A stretch of 17,198 nt of DNA from Clostridia bacterium (GTDB taxonomy: Bacteria > Bacillota > Clostridia > Christensenellales > CAG-917): contig CAAEDU010000086.1 in assembly GCA_900754695.1 (NCBI GenBank), positions 1 to 17,198 of the forward strand, written 5' to 3'. Below, in pieces: positions 1 through 6,107 of this stretch. The notes under the pieces were generated by a model that was not told the DNA's origin, ran no database searches, and worked only from the letters and a program-made list of their open reading frames with translations. A program made the translations under genes and the position numbers. How positions within the stretch are numbered: position 1 is the stretch's first letter; every line of letters begins with the position of its first letter.

Positions 1-270
1 CGCGGAGAAGAAGAGGCTCAGCCTTGCGACGCCGGAGCGGGGCTTTGAGAGGGCGGTCACGATGACTCCCGCGAGCGCCGCCGCAAGCGCGAAGGCATTG
101 ATGTAGATGCCCGACGTGACGAGGGGAGAGCCGTCGCTCACGCCGCCTGGGACGAGGAAGACGACGAAAGGAACGACGGCGAGCAGAAATGCCGCCGCGG
201 AAAGCCCCAGCCCCGTGAAGAGCAGGACTTTGTTCTCTTTGACTTCGCCGTTCGGATGCTCTTGCCTCAT
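1..270 (-). CDS. N-terminal part of a multi-spanning membrane protein (partial)
   Basis: Reading the minus strand from the ATG at 270 gives 90 open codons that continue past the left edge of the window, so the protein is truncated here by the window and not by mutation. It begins with a short polar segment (MRQEHPNGEVKENK). Two hydrophobic stretches follow, at about residues 15-40 and 54-73, separated by a short Gly/Ser/Asp loop, and a third may start near residue 83. I do not recognise the family. The start is well fixed: an in-frame TAG lies three codons upstream (280-282) and no other ATG follows in the visible part. There is no Shine-Dalgarno sequence before it, while a good promoter ends immediately upstream. 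The gene lies 207 bp downstream of the 434-residue protein on the same strand, but its own promoter suggests independent transcription. Confidence 0.7.
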   Translation of the reverse strand, partial: MRQEHPNGEVKENKVLLFTGLGLSAAAFLLAVVPFVVFLVPGGVSDGSPLVTSGIYINAFALAAALAGVIVTALSKPRSGVARLSLFFSA

Positions 271-305
271 ACCGATAGTCTACCGCACAATTCCAAATTT
301 GTCAA
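270..305 (-). promoter_or_regulatory. Sigma-A type promoter placed for a leaderless mRNA
   Basis: On the minus strand a perfect -35 box TTGACA (300-305) is followed by a 17-base spacer and a -10 box TAGACT (277-282, 4 of 6 consensus). The usual 6-7 base distance from the -10 box puts the transcription start at about 270-271, on the A of the ATG. No Shine-Dalgarno sequence exists in the six bases between box and ATG. The boxes are seen directly; the leaderless reading is an inference. Confidence 0.65.
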
Positions 306-477
306 TTCCGTTGCGGAAGCGGGCAAACGAAACTGTGTGTCCGACGGCGCAGGACGTGCGTCCGATCTTCACACGGCGTTGAGATGTGCGGAGAGAGTTG
401 CTGTTCCCGACGGTCGCGCGAGCGTCCGCGAGCGCCTGCCTTTCCTCGTGCGCTACCTGCGGTGGATGTCTCGGCGG

Positions 478-1782
478 TCACAAGGGCAGGCACAGGTGCC
501 ATGCGTCCGCGCCGCCGAAGTTCTCAAATAAGACGCCGTCCGCGGAGGAGGACGAGAATGCGGCAAACAGGGTGCCGCCGACGATCTCCGCCGCGACATT
601 CCCGCCGGGATATGCCCACGCGGCAAGCGAGAGGAAATCCCCGCCGTTTTCGGAGAGGAGTACCTCGGCGTTGCCGTCCGTGACGGCGATGAGCACGCGC
701 GCGTCACCGCTCTCTCTCGCCGCCGCGACGGCGTCGAAGTCAAGCGCGGAAGGAGAGGAGGAGATGAGGTCGAGATGACGGCAGAAGGTCTCGGTGAGCC
801 CCGGGCGCACCAGCGTGAGGGACACGCCGTCGCCGAAGAGCGCCGCGGCGGGACCGCCCTCACGCACCGTTGCGGCGACCTCGTCACCCTCTGCGGAGAG
901 CACGGCAAGGAGCACGCTTTCTCCCTTGGAACCGAGCACGGCAAACGCCGCGCCGTCCTCGCCTGCGACGGGCACTAACTGCAAAAAGTCGGTTTTATCA
1001 TAAGTTTTCGTGCATTTGAAGCCGCTGTTTTGCGAAAATGACAGTATGATAATATCCTCGTCGTTCTCGGCGGCGAGGGCGAAGAATCCGCCCGCGAAGA
1101 AGCCGCCTTTCACCTCGCATCGGGCGGGATAGCGGAAGGGGGAGACGGAGGGGGTGAGACCTTTCTCCACGGTGAGGAAGGAGAGCCCGTCCGCTGTCGA
1201 GAGGAACGCCGCGAGTTTGCCCTCGGCAAGGAGGGGGAACGCGGCGGTGAAGGGAGGGAGCTCCGTTTCTCCTTTGACGCCGCCCCCGTCGTCGAAGACG
1301 AGCAGCCTGCCCGCATCGCCTTCGGAGAGCAGAGCGGCAACGCCGTCCCCCGTGAGTTTAGCGCCGCCGAAGACCGCGTTCTCGCCGCCTATGCGGGTGA
1401 CGGAGAGGAGTTCGTCATCCGAGAATACGGCAAGGTAAGTGCCCGCGCCTCTGCAATCGAACTCATTCGAAGCCGAAGAGAAAAAGAGGAAGACGCGCTC
1501 CGCGGTGAAGACCGTCCCGAGGGTCACGTCATCGCCCTCGCCGCCCGCGTGCGAGACGGCGATCCCGCCATAGTTCTGCACGGGGCGGGGCAGGGTGGTG
1601 TAATAAGGCGGCTCGGGCTCGGGCACGGGGTCGGGGGTGGGGGACGGGGTCTCCGTCGTACTTCCTCCCTCCGCGGTGTCCCCGCCGAGATAGAGCGCGT
1701 CGTACATTATGTATGCTCCCACCGCGACGGTGACGAGCAGGATGATCACGAGCCATTTGGCGATGGTTTTTTGTCGCTGCAT
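478..1782 (-). CDS. Membrane-anchored extracytoplasmic protein of unknown function, possibly beta-propeller-like
   Basis: This 434-residue protein is not one I recognise. A short basic N-terminus (MQRQKTIAKW) leads into one transmembrane segment or uncleaved signal anchor at about residues 9-27. A Thr/Pro/Glu-rich linker (about 40-62) follows, and then about 370 residues of mainly short hydrophobic strands separated by Gly/Asp turns, such as RLLVFDDGGG, SVLLAVLSAEGD and RVLIAVTDGNAEV. That rhythm suggests a repeated beta-sheet fold such as a propeller, but this is only a guess. No catalytic motif and no lipobox cysteine were seen. The start is supported by GAGGTG six bases before the ATG. The first 37 bp overlap the end of murG in another frame, so the two are probably co-transcribed and translationally coupled, and the protein may act at the cell surface. 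Confidence 0.75.
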   Translation of the reverse strand: MQRQKTIAKWLVIILLVTVAVGAYIMYDALYLGGDTAEGGSTTETPSPTPDPVPEPEPPYYTTLPRPVQNYGGIAVSHAGGEGDDVTLGTVFTAERVFLFFSSASNEFDCRGAGTYLAVFSDDELLSVTRIGGENAVFGGAKLTGDGVAALLSEGDAGRLLVFDDGGGVKGETELPPFTAAFPLLAEGKLAAFLSTADGLSFLTVEKGLTPSVSPFRYPARCEVKGGFFAGGFFALAAENDEDIIILSFSQNSGFKCTKTYDKTDFLQLVPVAGEDGAAFAVLGSKGESVLLAVLSAEGDEVAATVREGGPAAALFGDGVSLTLVRPGLTETFCRHLDLISSSPSALDFDAVAAARESGDARVLIAVTDGNAEVLLSENGGDFLSLAAWAYPGGNVAAEIVGGTLFAAFSSSSADGVLFENFGGADAWHLCLPL

Positions 1783-2825
1783 TTCACACCTCGCCGTATT
1801 GTAGCATCTATGACGGACGCAATTTTTCCGTTGGCGTCGTTTGAGATGCGGGTCATGGGAGGCTGCGAAAAGGCGAGCATGAGCACGGGGAAGAGCTTGG
1901 CGGCGAGTTCCGTCTGCGGGATGACCTTGCCGCCGTGTCTCAGTGCGAGTTCAGCATTCGGGATCTGGTCTCCCCGCGACACGCCTTTTGGGAGAGGGAC
2001 AAAGACGGCGCGCTTTCCGAGGGCGGCGAGTTCAGCGACGGCGGTCGCGCCCGCACGCGAGAGCACGAGGTCGCTCGCGGCATACAGAGCGCCCATGTCG
2101 TCGGAGTATTCGATGGGGATATATCTCTCCGAACGCGGTGGAGCGTCCCCCGCTTTGCCCCGTCCCGTGAGGTGTATGACGACGCACCTTTTTTCGATGT
2201 ACGGAAGGAGTGGGAAGAGCGCATCGTTGACCGCTTTTGCGCCGCTGCTGCCGCCCGCGACGAGCAGAACTTTTTCTCCCTGCGGGATGCCGAGCGCGCG
2301 CCTCGTCTCACCGCCGTCACGACAGAAAAGTTCCTCGCGGACGGGCATCCCGACAAATTCGCCGAAGCGTGATCCGGGATAAGCTGAAAGCGCGGTCGCG
2401 CCTTTTATCATCGCGATACGGTTTGATAAACCTGCGGTTTTGTCAGATTCGTGACATATGACGGGGATGCCGATGCGTGCTGCCGCGAGCACGTACGGGA
2501 GCGCCGCGAAGCCGCCTTTTGAAAAGACGAGGGCGGGGGAGCGCTCTTTCAGGACGCGCTCCGCCGCGCGCGTTCCCGCCGAGAGTACCCGCGGCACCGA
2601 CATGTTGTTGGCGAGGGCTTCCGGGGAGAGGGAACGGACAAATTTCACGCAGGGCACTCCGACGTAATCCAGCTTTGCGCGTTCCGCGGCGCGCCTCTCC
2701 TGCGTGTCACCCTCTCCGCCGCCGTAGAATGCTTCGATGTCCAGCCGTTCCAGCGCGGGCAGCAGGGCGAGGTTGGGGTAGATGTGTCCGCCCGTTCCGC
2801 CTCCCGCGAGCAATATCGTGCGCAT
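1746..2825 (-). CDS. murG: UDP-N-acetylglucosamine--lipid I N-acetylglucosaminyltransferase MurG
   Basis: MurG moves GlcNAc from UDP-GlcNAc onto lipid I to make lipid II on the inner face of the membrane, the last cytoplasmic step of peptidoglycan synthesis. The 359-residue length is normal for this GT28 enzyme. Visible motifs are the first glycine loop GGGTGGHIYP (8-17), the second loop SKGGFAALP (102-110), HESD with AGLSNRIA (125-138), the third loop GGSSGA (191-196), SRAGATAVAEL (256-266) in the UDP-GlcNAc-binding half, and DQIPNA (286-291). I chose the ATG at 2825 because the family begins with this MxxILLxGGGTGGH pattern and AAGGAGG lies just before it, although only three bases away. 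An in-frame extension to 2945 is not supported. The gene lies outside any visible division/cell-wall cluster: no murC, ftsW or mraY is near. The 3' end overlaps the next gene by 37 bp. Confidence 0.93.
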   Translation of the reverse strand: MRTILLAGGGTGGHIYPNLALLPALERLDIEAFYGGGEGDTQERRAAERAKLDYVGVPCVKFVRSLSPEALANNMSVPRVLSAGTRAAERVLKERSPALVFSKGGFAALPYVLAAARIGIPVICHESDKTAGLSNRIAMIKGATALSAYPGSRFGEFVGMPVREELFCRDGGETRRALGIPQGEKVLLVAGGSSGAKAVNDALFPLLPYIEKRCVVIHLTGRGKAGDAPPRSERYIPIEYSDDMGALYAASDLVLSRAGATAVAELAALGKRAVFVPLPKGVSRGDQIPNAELALRHGGKVIPQTELAAKLFPVLMLAFSQPPMTRISNDANGKIASVIDATIRRGVKCSDKKPSPNGS

Positions 2826-2843
2826 ATCCCTCCTTTGCGGGCG

Positions 2844-2872
2844 GCGGATGAGCGCCCGCTCTCCGCATCCGC
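2844..2872 (-). promoter_or_regulatory. Stem-loop in the murG leader
   Basis: GCGGATG (2844-2850) pairs perfectly with CATCCGC (2866-2872). Inside, GAGC can pair with GCTC around a four-base GCCC loop, so a long imperfect hairpin would form in the murG 5' untranslated region, ending about 10 bases before the Shine-Dalgarno sequence. No T-run follows on the minus strand, so it is not an ordinary terminator. Any regulatory role is inference. Confidence 0.4.
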
Positions 2873-2903
2873 TTTTCATAGTATGCGCAGGCGAGATTTT
2901 AGT

Positions 2904-2932
2904 TTGCATTTGGCGCGGGCGTGTGCTAAAAT
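2904..2932 (+). promoter_or_regulatory. Promoter of the alpha/beta hydrolase gene
   Basis: An extended -10 element is present: TG at 2924-2925, one base, then TAAAAT at 2927-2932. The -35 region is weak (TTGCAT at 2904-2909, 17-base spacer). The predicted start is near 2939, giving a leader of about 30 bases before the ATG at 2969. The promoter lies in the divergent space between murG and the hydrolase. Confidence 0.55.
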
Positions 2933-2968
2933 GATTGACGTTCAACGATAAAACTTTGAGAGGCGGAT

Positions 2969-3898
2969 ATGAAACCGGAAAAATTCACAAGTTTCGACAA
3001 CACCATCTTGCAATGCTATCTCTGGAACGACGTCAAGACCCCCAAGGGCGTGGTGCAGATATCCCACGGCATGGCGGAGCACGCGAGACGCTATGACGCA
3101 TTCGCGCAGTTCCTCAACGCCAACGGCTACATAGTCTTCGCCGACGACCACCGTGCGCACGGCATGACAAGCACCAAGCAGAGCAAGAAGGGCATCTACG
3201 GCTATCACAAAGGCGACATCTACAACGATACCGTCCGCGACCAGGTCGCCATCACCGCGCACCTCAAAGAGCGTTTCGGACTGCCCGTGGTCTATCTCGG
3301 GCACAGCTACGGCAGCATGGTCGGGCAGAGATACATCGAGACGGAGAACGCTTCCTGCGGCGCCATTCTCAGCGGTTCGGCGTGCATGAAGGGCGGTCTG
3401 TTCGACATCGGCTGCGCCATCGCCAACATGCAGTATAAGCTGCTCGGCGGCGAGAAGGAGGGCAAGCTGCTCAACTCCCTCAGCTTCGGTTCCTACAACG
3501 CGAAGTTCAAGAAGGACAAGACGGAGTATGCCTGGCTCTCCCGCGACCGCGAGCAGGTGCGCAAATATATCTTTGACGAGCAGTGCGGCGGCGTGATGTC
3601 CATCGCCTTCTTCAAGTTCTTCTTCAGCGGGCTGAAAGCCTCCTATAAGGCGGAGAACCTCGCCGCCATCGACAAGACCAAGCCCATCGCCATCTTCAGC
3701 GGCGCGCTGGACCCCGTCGGCGGCTTCGGCAAGCTGGTGGACAAGCTCTACAAGCAGTATGTCGATCTCGGCGTGAAGGATGTCACGATGAAGCTCTACT
3801 CCGATGCCCGCCACGAGGTGCTCAACGAGATCAACCGCGACGAAGTGTTTGCGGACTTCCTCTCCGCCATCGAAAAGATGACCGCCTCCGCAAAATGA
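2969..3898 (+). CDS. Serine alpha/beta hydrolase, monoacylglycerol lipase / lysophospholipase type
   Basis: This 309-residue protein belongs to the alpha/beta hydrolase superfamily, closest in pattern to the PldB/monoglyceride-lipase group (serine aquaporin-like 'hydrolase 4' domain). HGMAEHARRY (33-42) is the oxyanion-loop region typical of that group. ADDHRAHGMT (58-67) matches its conserved D-x-R-x-H-G segment. GHSYGS (111-116) is the nucleophile elbow with Ser113, SGALDPVG (244-251) supplies the acid Asp248, and DARHEVLNE (279-287) supplies His282. No signal peptide or membrane segment is seen, so it is likely cytoplasmic. The true substrate cannot be told from sequence; glycerol esters or lysophospholipids are the family default. 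GAGAGG five bases before the ATG supports the start. It is a single-gene transcription unit with its own promoter and a strong terminator. Confidence 0.88.
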   Translation: MKPEKFTSFDNTILQCYLWNDVKTPKGVVQISHGMAEHARRYDAFAQFLNANGYIVFADDHRAHGMTSTKQSKKGIYGYHKGDIYNDTVRDQVAITAHLKERFGLPVVYLGHSYGSMVGQRYIETENASCGAILSGSACMKGGLFDIGCAIANMQYKLLGGEKEGKLLNSLSFGSYNAKFKKDKTEYAWLSRDREQVRKYIFDEQCGGVMSIAFFKFFFSGLKASYKAENLAAIDKTKPIAIFSGALDPVGGFGKLVDKLYKQYVDLGVKDVTMKLYSDARHEVLNEINRDEVFADFLSAIEKMTASAK

Positions 3899-3913
3899 GC
3901 CCCGCTCTCTGAA

Positions 3914-3945
3914 AAAAACGCCTCCTGCTCCCGGGAGGCGTTTTT
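3914..3945 (+). terminator. Intrinsic terminator after the hydrolase gene
   Basis: AAAAACGCCTCC (3914-3925) pairs with GGAGGCGTTTTT (3934-3945) around an eight-base loop. The GC stem is seven perfect pairs, followed by five T. It starts 15 bases after the hydrolase stop codon. The A-tract on the 5' side means it could also work on the minus strand. Confidence 0.9.
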
Positions 3946-4039
3946 GCATATCCGTCGCAGGCGCAGCCGAGACGAACGTCCGGCGGCGGATCATTTTGTC
4001 ATTAAGTTGTGAAAAATGCTTTTTTATCGCAAGATGTTG

Positions 4040-4059
4040 TGGTATAATCACTTTATAAT
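4040..4059 (+). promoter_or_regulatory. Promoter of the parE-parC operon
   Basis: TGG directly followed by a perfect TATAAT (4043-4048) forms an extended -10 element. The -35 region 17 bases upstream is only a T-run, which extended -10 promoters tolerate. A second perfect TATAAT at 4054-4059 lacks a matching -35 and may be coincidental in this AT-rich patch. Starting near 4055, the leader to the parE ATG would be about 70 bases. Confidence 0.6.
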
Positions 4060-4123
4060 TCTATATTTATGCTCGCGCACGTGAGGCGCATATGCGCGCC
4101 GGGTGCGTGGATCGGGAGTTCGG

Positions 4124-6091
4124 ATGGCTCAGGAACAGACATACAAAGCGGGGGATATACGCGTTCTGGAAGGGTTGGACGCGGTGAGGAAACGTCCCGG
4201 TATGTACATCGGCACCACGGGGTCGAAGGGGATGCACCACATATTGTGGGAGATCATCGACAACAGCGTGGACGAAGTCGCCAACGGTTTCGGCGACACG
4301 GTGACGATAGAGCTTTTGGACGGCAACATCGCGCGCGTCAGCGACAACGGGCGAGGCATACCGGTGGACAAGCACCCCAAGCTCAAGGTGAGCGGTGTGG
4401 AGGTGGTGTTCACCCAGCTTCATGCGGGGGCGAAGTTCGACAACGGGCAGTATGCCTATTCCGGCGGTCTGCACGGCGTGGGCGCGTCCGTCACCAACGC
4501 GCTTTCGGAGTGGCTCACCGTCGAGGTGAAGAGGGACGGCAATCTCTACCGTGCGGAGTTCTGGTCTCCGCAGGTGGGGGGCAAGATAAAGAGCGGCGTC
4601 GTCAAGACCCCGCTCACGCTTGTGGGCAAGACCAAGGCGAAGGGCACCACGGTCACCTTCAAGCCGGACGAGAGAGTGTTCGGCAAGGAAGAGTTCAAAT
4701 ATGACGAAGTGACGGAGCGCATGCGCGAGGTGGCTTATCTCAACCGCGGCGTCACCATCGTGGTGCAGGACAATCGTCTGCCTCTCGGAGGAGGGGACTT
4801 CCGCCGCGACGTCTTCTGCTATAAGGGCGGCATCGCGGACTATGTGCAATATCTCAACGAGGGGCGCACCGTCCTTTACGACAAGCCTCTCTATGTCGAG
4901 GCGAAAGAGGACAAGTTCGAGGTGGCGGTCGCCATCCAGCACACGGACGGCTATACGGAGAGCATCCACTCCTACGTCAACAACATCCCCACTCCCGAGG
5001 GCGGCACCCACGAAGTGGGCTTCAAGTCCGCGGTCACCAAAGTCTTCAACGAGTTCGCGAGAAAGAACAACATCCTGAAGGAAAAGCAGGCGAATCTGCT
5101 CGGCGAGGATTTCAGAGAGGGCATGGTGGCGGTCATCACCGTCAAGATGCAGAACGTGCAGTTCGAGGGACAGACCAAGGGGAGGCTGGGCAACCCCGAA
5201 GTCAAGAGCAAGGTGGAGAACCTTGTCACCGAGAAGCTGGAGGCGCTCATCGGGATGCGCGGCTTCAAGAGCGCGGCGGAGAAGATCGTAGGGAAAGCCA
5301 TGGGAGCGGCGAAGTCCAGAGAAGCGGCGAAGCGCGCCAAGGACATCGCCCGTCAGCAGAACAAACTGAACGGCTCCAACCTCATCGGCAAACTGAGCAG
5401 TTGTACGGGGAGGAACGCTTCCGTCAACGAGCTGTTCATCGTGGAGGGCGACTCCGCGGGCGGCAGCGCCAAGCAGGCGAGGGACCGCAGTTTCCAGGCG
5501 ATCCTGCCCCTTCGCGGCAAGCCGCTCAACGTCGAGAAGGCGCCGCTTGAAAAGATCCTCGCCAATGAGGAGATCTCCACCATCATCAGCGCGCTCGGCA
5601 CGGGCATAGAGCCCGATTTCGACATCGACGACCTCAAGTACGACAAGGTCATAATACTTGCGGACGCGGACCAGGACGGCGCGCACATCAGGGCGCTGCT
5701 GCTCACCTTCTTTTTCCGCTATATGCGCCCGCTCATCACGGAGGGGCACGTCTACATCGGGATGCCCCCGCTCTACAAGATGCAGAAGAAGGACGAGGTG
5801 CGCTATTTCTACGATGACGCCGCTCTCGAAGAGGGCAGGAAGGAGATGGGCAAGACCGCGCTGTTGCAGCGTTTCAAGGGTCTCGGCGAGATGAACCCGG
5901 AGCAACTTTGGGACACGACGATGGACCCGGCGCACCGCGCGCTCACCCGCGTCACGGTGGAGGACGCCGCGGCTGCGGACAAACGCATCAGCATCCTCAT
6001 GGGCGACGACAGCACCGTAAGGAAGGAATACATCTACAAATACGCCGACTTCAACCGCGTGGACGACTTTGCGGTGAGCGAGGAAAATTAA
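4124..6091 (+). CDS. parE: DNA topoisomerase IV subunit B (ParE); gyrase B is the alternative
   Basis: This is the ATPase subunit of a type IIA topoisomerase, which with subunit A passes one DNA duplex through another; topoisomerase IV mainly separates linked daughter chromosomes. The protein has 655 residues. The GHKL ATPase domain shows WEIIDNSVDE (general base Glu43, Asn47), DNGRGIP (74-80), SGGLHGVGAS (113-122) and the QTKGRLG lysine loop (350-356). The TOPRIM domain has EGDSAGGSAKQ (Glu441) and DADQD (514-518), then the C-terminal KGLGEMNPEQLW. ALSEWLTVEVKRDG after the third ATPase motif, NGRGIP, and LPLRGK follow Gram-positive ParE more closely than GyrB, but NVEKA and DPAHR look gyrase-like, so the assignment rests on the pair as a whole. 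GGGAG five bases before the ATG at 4124 sets the start; an in-frame GTG at 4103 has no clear site. parC follows after 16 bases. Confidence 0.85.
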   Translation: MAQEQTYKAGDIRVLEGLDAVRKRPGMYIGTTGSKGMHHILWEIIDNSVDEVANGFGDTVTIELLDGNIARVSDNGRGIPVDKHPKLKVSGVEVVFTQLHAGAKFDNGQYAYSGGLHGVGASVTNALSEWLTVEVKRDGNLYRAEFWSPQVGGKIKSGVVKTPLTLVGKTKAKGTTVTFKPDERVFGKEEFKYDEVTERMREVAYLNRGVTIVVQDNRLPLGGGDFRRDVFCYKGGIADYVQYLNEGRTVLYDKPLYVEAKEDKFEVAVAIQHTDGYTESIHSYVNNIPTPEGGTHEVGFKSAVTKVFNEFARKNNILKEKQANLLGEDFREGMVAVITVKMQNVQFEGQTKGRLGNPEVKSKVENLVTEKLEALIGMRGFKSAAEKIVGKAMGAAKSREAAKRAKDIARQQNKLNGSNLIGKLSSCTGRNASVNELFIVEGDSAGGSAKQARDRSFQAILPLRGKPLNVEKAPLEKILANEEISTIISALGTGIEPDFDIDDLKYDKVIILADADQDGAHIRALLLTFFFRYMRPLITEGHVYIGMPPLYKMQKKDEVRYFYDDAALEEGRKEMGKTALLQRFKGLGEMNPEQLWDTTMDPAHRALTRVTVEDAAAADKRISILMGDDSTVRKEYIYKYADFNRVDDFAVSEEN

Positions 6092-6107
6092 AGCACGGGG
6101 GAGGCAC

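Noticed and set aside
302..400. tRNA-like segment on the plus strand (a T-loop-like TCCGATC at 361-367)
   Set aside because: The expected T-stem does not pair properly (GTGCG against TTCAC) and no anticodon stem forms at the right distance.
2826..2945. Upstream in-frame extension of murG by 40 residues
   Set aside because: The family start pattern and AAGGAGG both point to the ATG at 2825, and the extra residues are unlike MurG.
4092..4123. Earlier starts for parE (GTG at 4103) or a short leader ORF from the ATG at 4092
   Set aside because: The GTG has no good site and adds non-family residues; the ATG at 4092 is in another frame and gives no recognisable peptide.
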